Of a stretch of 64,000 nucleotides of DNA, positions 54,697 to 63,531 are shown piece after piece (position 1 is the first letter of the stretch; each line of letters opens with the position of its first letter). The position numbers were made by a program, and so were the translations under genes. The DNA is from DASSNU01 sp035701265 (GTDB taxonomy: Bacteria; Gemmatimonadota; Gemmatimonadetes; Gemmatimonadales; Gemmatimonadaceae). The notes under the pieces are model-generated. The model was not told where the DNA came from, ran no database searches, and saw nothing but the letters and a program-made list of their open reading frames with translations. Location of the stretch: contig DASSNU010000007.1 of the NCBI GenBank assembly GCA_035701265.1, positions 67,748 through 131,747 of the forward strand. The letters are read 5' to 3'.

Positions 54697-55187
54697 GCGT
54701 TGACCGTCGGATCGAGGCTGTGTCGTGGGTGGTTACGAGTGTGCTCGCAGTGGTGGCGATCATCGGATGGCGGAATGCCGCCCCGACGCCACCACCGACC
54801 GCAGCCGCCGTGTGGCGGGCGATGCCAGAGCCGGCGCCGGTAAGCGCGGACACTCTGGCTGCACGCGCAGGGAGAGTCGTAGCTGGCGATCCCTTCCGGT
54901 TGGAGCGACACCCTGCTGCCGTGCCCTTCAGTGTGACCGTGGATCCCGGAGCGGCGCCGACCGCACCGCCCAAGCCGCCCAAGCCGCCGCTCGCCCTCGC
55001 GGGGTTGGTGGGGGGACCGCCATGGGAGGCAGTGCTGGAAGGCGTACCGGGATACGAGCAGAGCGTCGTGGTACGCGCCGGGTCCGTGCTCGGCGAGCTG
55101 CGCGTGACGCGCGTGAGTCGGAACGGAGTGGTGATCGTGGGAATGGACACCACATGGACGCTCACGCTGAGGACGACATGGAAGTGA
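54693..55187 (+). CDS. GspC-like inner-membrane protein
   Basis: 164 residues: a single N-terminal TM (AVSWVVTSVLAVVAIIGW), a Pro-rich linker (PPKPPKPP) and a small beta domain ALAGLVGGPPWEAVLEGVPG...VVVRAGSVLGELRVTRVSRNGVVI. That domain resembles the homology region of GspC/PilP that contacts the secretin. It lacks a PDZ domain, so it is a short GspC. It sits between gspM and gspD, as expected for a component bridging the two membranes. Confidence 0.7.
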   Translation: MSVDRRIEAVSWVVTSVLAVVAIIGWRNAAPTPPPTAAAVWRAMPEPAPVSADTLAARAGRVVAGDPFRLERHPAAVPFSVTVDPGAAPTAPPKPPKPPLALAGLVGGPPWEAVLEGVPGYEQSVVVRAGSVLGELRVTRVSRNGVVIVGMDTTWTLTLRTTWK

Positions 55188-56740
55188 ACCGACTTCGTCC
55201 GCGCGTCTGCCCAGCGGTGTGGATATCGACACTGGCGCTGGCTGTGGCATTCGGCGCAGCCGCGCAGCCGGGGCTCGCGCAGCGCGATTCGAGCGTGACC
55301 GTCGTGGGCAACGACAGTGTCTCCTTCCGCCTCGTGGATGTCGACCTGCGATCCGCCATCCAGGTCTTCGCGCGACACATGGCCAAGCCCGTCCTGTTCG
55401 GGCAGCTCTCCGGAGCGCGCGTCACGCTCGAGACGCCGCAACCGGTGCCGCGAAGCGATCTGCCATCGCTGCTGCGCGGGCTATTGGAGGCGCAGGACCT
55501 CAAGCTCGTGGAAGATTCGACGTACTTCCACGTCGTCGCAAAGGAACAGCCGCAGCCCGCTGCGCAAAGCGCGGAACAACAAGCGGCCATGACGGGTGGG
55601 GCTCGTGGTGGTCCGCTGCAATTCTACGTGATTCGCCTGCAGCACGCGCGCGCCGCGGACGTGGCAGCCACGGTGAACGCGCTCTACGGCCGAGCGAGTG
55701 CGCTCGGCGAGCTGGGCGCGCGACCTACCAGGACACTTTCCGATCAACTGCGCTACAGCCAGCAGATCCCGCCCATGGGTGAGCCAGTGCAGGCGCCGGT
55801 GCCCATTGCGCCCGAGTCGAGTACGCCACCACCGACCGGATCGCGCCGGCAAGCGGAGCTCACGGGCGAGACCACCATCGTTCCGGACGCGGGGACGAAT
55901 AGTCTGCTCATTCGCGCCAACGCGCAGGACTATCAGCTCATCAAGACCGCCGTCGAACAGCTCGATGTGCGACCGCTACAGGTGCTGATCGAGGTGTTGA
56001 TCGCGGAAGTACGGAAGGACCGGCAACTCTCGTTCGGAGTCGGCGCGTCGCTTCAGGCAACGAAGGTGTCACCGGGGGACGGGAACACGACCGTCGAAGG
56101 AGGGACCACCGGACTCGGACTCGGCGACTTCGTGGTGAAGGTGATGAACCTGGGCGGTGTGGATCTCGATGCCACGCTCAGCGCGGCGGCATCACGTGGG
56201 GACGTGACCATCATGAGCCGCCCCGTGGTGATCGCCGCCAACAACGAGAGCGCGTCGATCCTGGTGGGCAGTCAGCGGCCGTTCATCCAGGTGGTGCGCG
56301 CGCTGCCCACGGAGAACGCCGTCCGCGACCAGGTGATCCAGTACCGCGATGTAGGAACGCGCCTCACCGTGCGCCCCACCATCAGCTCCGACGGCTATGT
56401 GACGCTCGACGTGTCGCAGGAAGTGAACGCCGCCACGAGCGAGACGGCGTTCGATGCGCCGGTCATCTCGACGCGCGAGCTGCAGACGGAGCTCCTCATC
56501 AAGGATGGGCAAACGGTTGTGCTCGGCGGTCTCACCGATCATCAGCGTGACCACACCCAGGGCGGAGTGCCGATATTGTCGAGCATCCCACTCCTGGGTG
56601 GACTGTTCGGGCACGTGACGCGGCAGACGAGCGACACGGAGCTGCTGCTCTTCCTCACGCCACACGTCATCCGGTCGGACGCGGAAGCGGACGCCATCAC
56701 CCAGCCGCTGCGCGAGCGTGCGCGGAAGGTGGCGCCATGA
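55178..56740 (+). CDS. gspD: Type II secretion outer-membrane secretin GspD
   Basis: 520 residues. Signal peptide (VWISTLALAVAFGAAAQPGLAQ), short N0/N1-type domains (FRLVDVDLRSAIQVFARHM..., LQHARAADVAATVNALYG) and an N3 region (TTIVPDAGTNSLLIRA...VEQLDVRPLQVLIEVLIAEV). The secretin C-domain follows, with VTIMSRPVVIAANNESASILVGSQRPF and GGVPILSSIPLLGGLFG. The secretin is shorter than E. coli GspD (about 650), with fewer N repeats. It forms the outer-membrane channel. ATG 55178 overlaps the GspC-like stop by 10 bp. Confidence 0.95.
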   Translation: MEVNRLRPRVCPAVWISTLALAVAFGAAAQPGLAQRDSSVTVVGNDSVSFRLVDVDLRSAIQVFARHMAKPVLFGQLSGARVTLETPQPVPRSDLPSLLRGLLEAQDLKLVEDSTYFHVVAKEQPQPAAQSAEQQAAMTGGARGGPLQFYVIRLQHARAADVAATVNALYGRASALGELGARPTRTLSDQLRYSQQIPPMGEPVQAPVPIAPESSTPPPTGSRRQAELTGETTIVPDAGTNSLLIRANAQDYQLIKTAVEQLDVRPLQVLIEVLIAEVRKDRQLSFGVGASLQATKVSPGDGNTTVEGGTTGLGLGDFVVKVMNLGGVDLDATLSAAASRGDVTIMSRPVVIAANNESASILVGSQRPFIQVVRALPTENAVRDQVIQYRDVGTRLTVRPTISSDGYVTLDVSQEVNAATSETAFDAPVISTRELQTELLIKDGQTVVLGGLTDHQRDHTQGGVPILSSIPLLGGLFGHVTRQTSDTELLLFLTPHVIRSDAEADAITQPLRERARKVAP

Positions 56741-57768
56741 GCGGCTTCGTGCTGGAGGACTTCATCATTGGACAGTCGGCGGCCATGCGCGCACTGCGCT
56801 CGGAGATCCGGCGACTGGCTGCGTCCCATCTCTCCGTGCTGGTGCTCGGACCAACCGGGGCCGGCAAGGAGCTGGTCGCTCGCGCGCTGCACCAGTTGAG
56901 CGGCCGTCGCGGGCCATTCGTGGCAGTGAACGTGTGCGCCATCGCCGAACCCATGTTCGAGGACACGTTCTTCGGGCACGTGAAGGGGGCGTATACCGGG
57001 GCAGCGGCCAACAGGCGCGGCTGTGTGGAGGAAGCGCATGAAGGGACGCTCTTCCTGGACGAGATCAGCGGGATCTCGCCGCTCATGCAGGCCAAGTTGC
57101 TCCGCGTCCTCGAGACGGGGACCTATCGACCCGTGGGAGCGGGCACGGACCGGCGCAGCGACATTCGCGTGGTGGCCGCGACCAATGAGGATGTGATGAA
57201 CGAGCGGACCGCGGAGCGATTCCGGCGCGACCTGCTTCATCGTCTCAGTGGCGACGTGATTGTGCTTCCGGCGTTGCACGAACGTCTCGAGGACGTGGCG
57301 CTCCTCGCGCGGCACTTCCTTACGATGGCGGCTCGAACGAGCGGTGTGGCTCCGGTGCTCGCCCAAGACGCTCTTCGCGCCCTCCGGAGGCATACGTGGC
57401 CCGGCAACGTGCGCGAGCTGCGGAACGTGGTGGAGCGAGCTCGTCTGCGCGCGGAGAACGGCGTCGTATCTCGCGACGTGGTGAACTCAGTATTGGCGCG
57501 AGCGCACTCCCCCGCCGGCGTGCGCGAGGATCTCGCGATCGAGCGGCACCAGTTACTCGACTTGCTCGACGAAGTGGGGTGGGACAAGCAGGCTGCGGCC
57601 GAACGGCTCTCGGTGCACGTGGCCACCGTGTACCGGTGGTTGAAGGCGATGGGGATCGACCCGCGGTACGGGCGGCTCACGCGAGGGGGTGCGACGAACG
57701 GTTTTCGCGCGAATTCGCGCGAATTCGCGCGAAAACCGGATGGCGCAGAGCGGGAGGTGCCAGGCTAA
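56737..57768 (+). CDS. Second sigma-54-dependent activator without a sensor domain
   Basis: 343 residues that begin almost directly at the AAA+ domain, so there is no sensor and regulation must come from a partner or expression level (as with PspF-type activators). Walker A GPTGAGKE (38-45), GAYTGA (84-89), Walker B GTLFLDEISG, AATNED and WPGNVRELRNVV are intact. A C-terminal Fis-like HTH is present (WDKQAAAERLSVHVATVYRWLKAMG). It overlaps the gspD stop by 4 bp, placing it in the same operon. Its last 25 codons contain a 40-bp palindrome. Confidence 0.93.
   Translation: MSGFVLEDFIIGQSAAMRALRSEIRRLAASHLSVLVLGPTGAGKELVARALHQLSGRRGPFVAVNVCAIAEPMFEDTFFGHVKGAYTGAAANRRGCVEEAHEGTLFLDEISGISPLMQAKLLRVLETGTYRPVGAGTDRRSDIRVVAATNEDVMNERTAERFRRDLLHRLSGDVIVLPALHERLEDVALLARHFLTMAARTSGVAPVLAQDALRALRRHTWPGNVRELRNVVERARLRAENGVVSRDVVNSVLARAHSPAGVREDLAIERHQLLDLLDEVGWDKQAAAERLSVHVATVYRWLKAMGIDPRYGRLTRGGATNGFRANSREFARKPDGAEREVPG
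57699..57738. repeat. 40-bp perfect palindrome at the 3' end of the second activator gene
   Basis: A perfect inverted repeat centred between 57718 and 57719. It is built from repeating CGCGCGAATT units with TTTTCG/CGAAAA arms. It lies about 90 bp upstream of the candidate sigma-54 promoter of the RHS gene, so it may be that promoter's activator-binding site; alternatively it is a hairpin element. Confidence 0.7.
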
Positions 57769-57805
57769 GCTGTTGGCACGCAGCACGTTGGAGCGTTGAC
57801 CGATG

Positions 57806-57821
57806 CGGCACTCGGCGTGCT
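57806..57821 (+). promoter_or_regulatory. Candidate sigma-54 promoter of the RHS gene
   Basis: CGGCAC-TCGGC-GTGCT: -24 GG (57807-57808) and -12 GC (57819-57820) are 10 nt apart, with two consensus mismatches. It lies 59 nt before the RHS start codon. Confidence 0.5.
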
Positions 57822-57879
57822 TTAGGGGTGCGACATCGAAGCGTTGCATCCCGTTCCGCTCTGACGCTGGAGGTCGCCG

Positions 57880-60800
57880 GTGCTGTCGCCGATGCGTTTG
57901 CCGAAGCTGGTGCCCGTGCTGCTCTCGTCCGTGGGTACGCCTGAGTGTGGCCGCCAGGCCTGTCGCGCTCGCGAGCTCTATCACATCGTCGGCACACGCC
58001 TGGGGGCGTGTGCGCGCCTTGGCGCTCTGCTGCTCGTGGTGTTTGTGGTGAGCTCACTGGGGCTCACGCGTAGCGCGAACGCACAGAACGGGTGCACGTC
58101 GATCGATCCTCCGTGTCCGCCAAACACGGCGCCGCACGTGTCGATCTCCCCCGCGGATGGCTTCACCACCACGAGCGCCGATCTCAAAGTCACAGTCGAC
58201 GTGACGGACGACTTTCACCTCCAGTCGTACCAGGTGACGCTCACCGGCGCCACCGGACCGACGTTCTTCTTCCAGCTCGCCAACAATGGTGCGACGGGCA
58301 CGTCGTCCAACATCATCCACCTGCAATCCGGCTCCGGGAACGTCGTAAGCGTGCATGTGTGTGATAATGAAAGCGCATGCACTGACCAGAGTGCCACGTT
58401 TACCTATAGCCCACCGCCGCCACCGCCGGCCCAGGGGGCGCCGATCATCGCGCTCACGCCGCACCACAATGATCTGCGCGATGCGGCGAGCTGCCCCGAT
58501 TGCGGGTCAGGCATGAGCTACACCACACCGTCCTACGTGAGCCTCGATGCGCCACGTTCTGTGAGCTTGGCCTACGCGAGTGAGATGGCAGCTCCCACCG
58601 GCTTCATCGCGCTCGATGTGGATGCCAACTCCACGACCGCGCCGAGCCAGATGTCTCTGAAACTCAAACGGCCGGACGGGAGCTTCGTGCCGCTGAAGCT
58701 CGCCAATGGGTCCACGACGACCGAGCTCTTCTATTCCGCGGGGTCCGGGGTCACCCGGCTTGCCGCGCAGTTCGATGCGAGCGGCCTCACCACCGGGGCC
58801 TACACCTACACGGCCGTCGTGCGGAACTGGTGGGGAGCGCAGATGATGGAGAGCACTGCCCCGGTGCGAGTGCTCGTCCGGAATGAAGCCGCAAGCCCCT
58901 ATGGCGATGGCTGGACAGTTGCCGCCGTGAGTCATCTCCTCCCGCAGAGTGATAGCGGGATGGTGGTTTCCGCGGGGACTGGGATGGAGTACTTCGGTCC
59001 GCCTACCTGTAGTGGCGACTGCACCTTCGTGAGCCCAGCAGGGGACTTCAACACGCTCGTTCAGCTGGCCACCACCAAGGCAGATGGCACCAAGTACGAG
59101 TACCGCCTCCTCGACGGGACGGTAGAGAGCTTCCTCGCCAACGGCAACTTGCTCAACGTCAAGGACCGCTACGGAAACACCACCAGCTTCACCTACGTGA
59201 CGGGCACATCCCAGGTGGCGACGATCACCGATCCCGCCGGCAAGGTGATCACCCTGAGCTATGGGGTAAACGGGAGCTATGGCGCGACGGGCAAGCTCAA
59301 CACGATCACGGATCCGGGCAACCGGCAGGTGCACTTCATCTACAACGCCAACGGCGAGCTGACGACGATCGTCGATCCGGACGGGGCGAACGGGCTCGTG
59401 GCCACGTACGACGCCCAGCACCGTGTGGTGACTCAGACTTACCGCACGGGGGCACAGACGGACATCGCATACGATGCGTACGGGGCGGTGGACAGTGTGA
59501 AGGCGCCGCAGGTGCAGACGACCGACGCCGGGCTCTTCCGTCCGGTAACGACGATTCGCTCACTGGCCGCAGCGCTGCTCCCCTTGGCCGGCACAGGTGG
59601 AAGTAGCGCCAGCCCAGGTCGGCGCGTCGTACCCGACAGCGCGACGCTGGTGGTGACTGGTCCTAAGGGCGCGGTGAACCGCGTTCGCGTCAACCGTTTC
59701 GGCGCCGCTACGTATACGGAGGTGGTCGAGCTGCAAGGCCAGAAGCAGATCACCCAGGCCACATACGACACGCTGGGCCGGTCCAAGAGCACCGTGGACG
59801 CCAAGAACGCTGTCACTACCTACAGCTGGGATGGGCCTGATCTCCAGCAGGTTACTGGTGGGGGAACTACGGTAGAGTACGGCTACGAGCCCACCTATCA
59901 CCAGGTGGACACCCTCAGGGTGAACGGCGCGCTTCAGCAGGCCAACTTCTACGGCGTGAATGGTCGGCTCGACAGCACCAAAGTGGATACGATGGTGAGC
60001 ACGTACACCTATGACAGCCGTGGCCGCGTGACGAGCGTGCACGATCCCTTCGGGCACCAGACGACGACGGCCTACACCAGCACCGGATTCCAGAACACAC
60101 AATCGGTTACCGCGCCGACGGGCACTGGGGCGAATGGCACGACCACTTTCGCTTACGACGGCTTTGGGCGAGACACGAGCACGACTGATCCGCTCTCGCA
60201 CACGGTGCGCACAAGCTACGATCTGCTGAACCGCCGTATCACCATTACGCAGCCGGGTTCAATCACAACGACCTTTGGCTACGACGATGTACACCGGCGC
60301 TACACGACGACCGACCCGAAGAATCACGCGTACACTGATAGTCTCAATGCTCTCGGCTGGGTCGTGCGGAAGACCGACCCCCGCGGCGGATACGAGCAGT
60401 TCCAGTACGACCGAGATGGGAACATGACGATCTACACGAACAGGCGCGGTCAGCAAGTTGTGACCGCGTACGACAGTCTGGACCGGCCGATCAGGCTCGT
60501 TGCCGATGGCGATACAACCACCTACGGCTATGATCCCGACCTCAACTGGACGAGCGTCTCGAACGGCGAGAGCACGGACACCGTCTTCTCCGACGCCAGT
60601 AACCGGGTGGTCAAGGTGGTCACCGTGCGCGACAGCACCTACACGCTCACCTACACCTACACTGGGTCCTTTCGCTCTGGGCTCACAGCCACCGGGCCTT
60701 GGGGCAGCCGGAGCATGACCTTCGGCCAGGACGACCTGCACCGGTTCAATTTCCTGCATGCCTTCACGACGCGCGGGACGAGCGTTTTCTACAACGGAGA

Positions 60801-62661
60801 GAGCCTGCCGAGCAGCATTCCGCTGCCCACCGGCGCCAGTCTCTCGGAGCGCTTGATCGAGTCGGTGGGCTATAACTCCGCGCACCTGCCGGCCACGGTG
60901 AGCTACGGCCAGGCGCTCAACGCGGTGCTCGGCCGGCGTTATGCGTACGACAAGCTCGAGCGCATCACCACCGCGACCAAGGGCACACCTGCTGGCTCCG
61001 GCGACCAGGACGAGACCCAGCGGACGCTCACCTACAACACACTGGGGCAGCTCACGAGCTATACGGACAAGCACAATTGGCAGGAAGAAGGTGACCTCGT
61101 CTGTCCGGATCCCTTCGACGTCTTCAGCTGTTATCACGAGACGATCAACCACTCCGACCTCATTCGTTCGGGAAGCTACACGTACGACAACGTGGGGAAC
61201 CGGACCGACCACTCCGCCACCTACGAGAGCACGAGCAACCGGCTCCTGAGCTTCAACGGCTATACCTTGAGCTATGATGCGGACGGGAACCTCACGGGCA
61301 AGCAAAAGGCAGGATTTAGCCAGACGTTCACATGGAACAGCCTCGGGCAGTTGACGTCGGCCACCACGAACGGAGTGACGACCACGTTTGCCTACGACGG
61401 CCTGGGTCGCCGCGTTCGCAAGGTGACGGGAAGTACCACGACACGCTATCTCTGGGACGGCGGCGAGCTCTTGATGGAGCTCGATGCGGCGGGGAACCGC
61501 ATCCGGGAGTACGCCTACTATCCTTCCGCCGATGCGCCGCACAGTGTGCGGGTGGCGAGTACGGGCAAGGTCTATCACTATATCATGGAAGCTCCAGGAC
61601 AGGTCGTCGCGCTTGTGGACTCCGCCAATCACGCTGTGGATAAGTACGAGTACGACCCGTACGGCGTGCTCCTGGATAGCACGGAGGCCGTACCGCAGCC
61701 CTTGAAATACATGGGGAGAGAGCTCGACAGCGAGACAGGGCTCTACTACGTGCGGGCGCGGTACTATGACCCAAGCCTGGGGCGCTTCATCTCGGAAGAC
61801 CCAGGCGGGGTTAGTGGCGGGATTAATCCCTATGCTTACCTCGCTGGTGAACCGATCAATTCACGGGACCCCTCGGGCATGCACTCCCGCTGGCGTGATT
61901 CGGATTGCATGTTCGTGGGCGAGAATGAGTACATCATCATCGACATTAGCGGACCAATTACCGTAGTGACGTCGTACTGTGCCAATGGGCCCGGTGGTGT
62001 GAACGTCGTGGGCCAGAGTTTCGGCGGTTCTTATGAGCCGCCACCCACACCTGATCCGTTGGCTCCATTTCGCCAACCTCCGACCGAAGCTTGTGGGCTG
62101 GCTTGTGCTGCTGCTGGGGGTGGGGGAGGTGGAGGTGGGATCAAGGACAAAGTATGCCGTCTGATTCCGGATGGCCGGGTTGAGGGCGGGAACCTCGCAG
62201 TCGGCGGAATCGGAGCTCAAACGGGCACAGTCGAGGTTGTCAAGAATTACAACACGGGTACTGTGACTACCACCGCTGGCTATGGTATCACGTTTGGATT
62301 TAACGGGGGCGTGTCCGCATCAGGATACTCAGGGTTTGCTTACGGTCTGACGGGCGACAATGGTAATTATCAAGGCGGTTCCACCAGCCTCTCCTTTACA
62401 CCCATTCCTGTTCTGGGGGGCTTCGGAAATGTTGGCGTCTTCGGAGCGTGCTCAAGTGGTGGGCTGATGAACAATCCGACGGACCTACATTGTGGGGACG
62501 TGCATGTCATTGGGATAACCGGAAATGTCGCTCTTGGCCCCACTTTGCCTGTGGCTGTTGCTGCCACGAACTATTCGCAACCCAAGCCCATTGGTCGATT
62601 CGCCCTCTTCTCCTTGAAGGACTACGCGCTGTACTTGGCAAGGCAACTCTGCAATAGGTAG
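57880..62661 (+). CDS. Secreted RHS-repeat protein
   Basis: 1,593 residues. A hydrophobic stretch near 48-62 ending in ...SANA|QNG looks like a Sec signal, with an unusually long basic n-region (about 47 residues). A beta-domain with PADGF/TVDVTDDF (about 80-165) follows. RHS repeats run from about 350 to 1,295 (for example YDTLGR, YDSRGR, YDGFGR, FGYDDVHRRY). The RHS core DPSLGRFISEDPGGVSGGINPYAYLAGEPIN ends near 1,334, before a 259-residue unique C-terminal part with a Gly-rich stretch and Tyr/Gly/Thr-rich blocks. GTG 57880 is preceded by GGAGG, 6 nt away. RHS proteins often deliver toxic C-termini or form cell-surface proteins; I see no toxin motif. Confidence 0.93.
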   Translation: MLSPMRLPKLVPVLLSSVGTPECGRQACRARELYHIVGTRLGACARLGALLLVVFVVSSLGLTRSANAQNGCTSIDPPCPPNTAPHVSISPADGFTTTSADLKVTVDVTDDFHLQSYQVTLTGATGPTFFFQLANNGATGTSSNIIHLQSGSGNVVSVHVCDNESACTDQSATFTYSPPPPPPAQGAPIIALTPHHNDLRDAASCPDCGSGMSYTTPSYVSLDAPRSVSLAYASEMAAPTGFIALDVDANSTTAPSQMSLKLKRPDGSFVPLKLANGSTTTELFYSAGSGVTRLAAQFDASGLTTGAYTYTAVVRNWWGAQMMESTAPVRVLVRNEAASPYGDGWTVAAVSHLLPQSDSGMVVSAGTGMEYFGPPTCSGDCTFVSPAGDFNTLVQLATTKADGTKYEYRLLDGTVESFLANGNLLNVKDRYGNTTSFTYVTGTSQVATITDPAGKVITLSYGVNGSYGATGKLNTITDPGNRQVHFIYNANGELTTIVDPDGANGLVATYDAQHRVVTQTYRTGAQTDIAYDAYGAVDSVKAPQVQTTDAGLFRPVTTIRSLAAALLPLAGTGGSSASPGRRVVPDSATLVVTGPKGAVNRVRVNRFGAATYTEVVELQGQKQITQATYDTLGRSKSTVDAKNAVTTYSWDGPDLQQVTGGGTTVEYGYEPTYHQVDTLRVNGALQQANFYGVNGRLDSTKVDTMVSTYTYDSRGRVTSVHDPFGHQTTTAYTSTGFQNTQSVTAPTGTGANGTTTFAYDGFGRDTSTTDPLSHTVRTSYDLLNRRITITQPGSITTTFGYDDVHRRYTTTDPKNHAYTDSLNALGWVVRKTDPRGGYEQFQYDRDGNMTIYTNRRGQQVVTAYDSLDRPIRLVADGDTTTYGYDPDLNWTSVSNGESTDTVFSDASNRVVKVVTVRDSTYTLTYTYTGSFRSGLTATGPWGSRSMTFGQDDLHRFNFLHAFTTRGTSVFYNGESLPSSIPLPTGASLSERLIESVGYNSAHLPATVSYGQALNAVLGRRYAYDKLERITTATKGTPAGSGDQDETQRTLTYNTLGQLTSYTDKHNWQEEGDLVCPDPFDVFSCYHETINHSDLIRSGSYTYDNVGNRTDHSATYESTSNRLLSFNGYTLSYDADGNLTGKQKAGFSQTFTWNSLGQLTSATTNGVTTTFAYDGLGRRVRKVTGSTTTRYLWDGGELLMELDAAGNRIREYAYYPSADAPHSVRVASTGKVYHYIMEAPGQVVALVDSANHAVDKYEYDPYGVLLDSTEAVPQPLKYMGRELDSETGLYYVRARYYDPSLGRFISEDPGGVSGGINPYAYLAGEPINSRDPSGMHSRWRDSDCMFVGENEYIIIDISGPITVVTSYCANGPGGVNVVGQSFGGSYEPPPTPDPLAPFRQPPTEACGLACAAAGGGGGGGGIKDKVCRLIPDGRVEGGNLAVGGIGAQTGTVEVVKNYNTGTVTTTAGYGITFGFNGGVSASGYSGFAYGLTGDNGNYQGGSTSLSFTPIPVLGGFGNVGVFGACSSGGLMNNPTDLHCGDVHVIGITGNVALGPTLPVAVAATNYSQPKPIGRFALFSLKDYALYLARQLCNR

Positions 62662-63531
62662 GCGGATTTCGTTCTACTATTCCAATCAAGCCTTGACCGA
62701 CTGCATGGATGCGGCCTTGTGGTGAGTCTCCAGTACTACCGACTAGAATTCTACCACACTTCGATGTGTGCTAACAGCGGCCCTGCGCAGGCGCCCCGCG
62801 TGGATCAAGCAGTGTATGGTCGGTTCGTGCTAGGCGTTCCGAATACGCTCTTGGTGACTGAATTGTGGCGGGGCCGTCTGCCGGGGGCAGACTCGCTGAT
62901 GCATGAAGCACATATCTGGGTGCGTCTTCGGCAGATGCGCCGCTGGGGAGTCGAGCACTCGGACAGGCTGTCCAGACTCGGTGCCGGTTCGCGATGCCAG
63001 CGCCGGTTGACGGCAGGTGTGCCAGACGAGCGGATCACCTCTACGTCAACTAGAAGAGTCACAGTGGACGTAAAGACGGGATTGCTAGCGATAAGAGCGT
63101 GGCCCGCCGAATTTGCTCCGTGAGCTACGCCCAGCTTTTCCACGCCATTTCGCTCCTGTCCCGAGATCAAAGATCTCCTACGTAGAGCTATCCTGGGCCG
63201 CAATTGGGGCACTGTGTGCGATTCAAGTTGTGCGAGCTCGTCCGTGAGGCAGACGCGTTCCTGGTCTGGATTGCTGCTTAGCTGCCGCCGCTTACGTCGT
63301 ACCGTGCGTTCCCCGCCAATTGCTGGCGTTCGTACATGCTTCTTCGTACCTCGTTACGCAGTTGATCGCGTTCCGGCGCTCTCCAAACTCCATCAATCTC
63401 ACGGGAACGCGGCCCCGTAGTCTGGGATTCAAAGTGCTCGCATCGCTTGTGTGGGGACGCACTCAATCCGACTACACGTCCTTGAATCGCGTCCCTCTCT
63501 TTCATGTCTTAGAATTCGCTTCATCCCTTCG
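62662..63531. other. Gene-poor region downstream of the RHS gene
   Basis: 870 bp without a gene I can support. Both strands hold open frames of 134 and 135 codons (62719-63123 plus; 62805-63212 minus), but neither has a ribosome site or familiar motif. The stretch is visibly less GC-rich than the rest. It may hold remnants of RHS-associated tips or immunity genes, which is speculation. Confidence 0.45.

Noticed and set aside
57774..57790. TGGCAC at 57774-57779 as a -24 element for the RHS gene
   Set aside because: The -12 position reads GT instead of GC; the 57806 site fits better.
58480..61800. RHS repeats considered as DNA tandem repeats
   Set aside because: The repetition is at protein level (YDxxGR motifs) and diverged; no exact DNA tandem unit was seen.
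62719..63212. Overlapping 134- and 135-codon frames on both strands after the RHS gene
   Set aside because: Neither has ribosome site, motif or coherent composition; I could not choose a strand.
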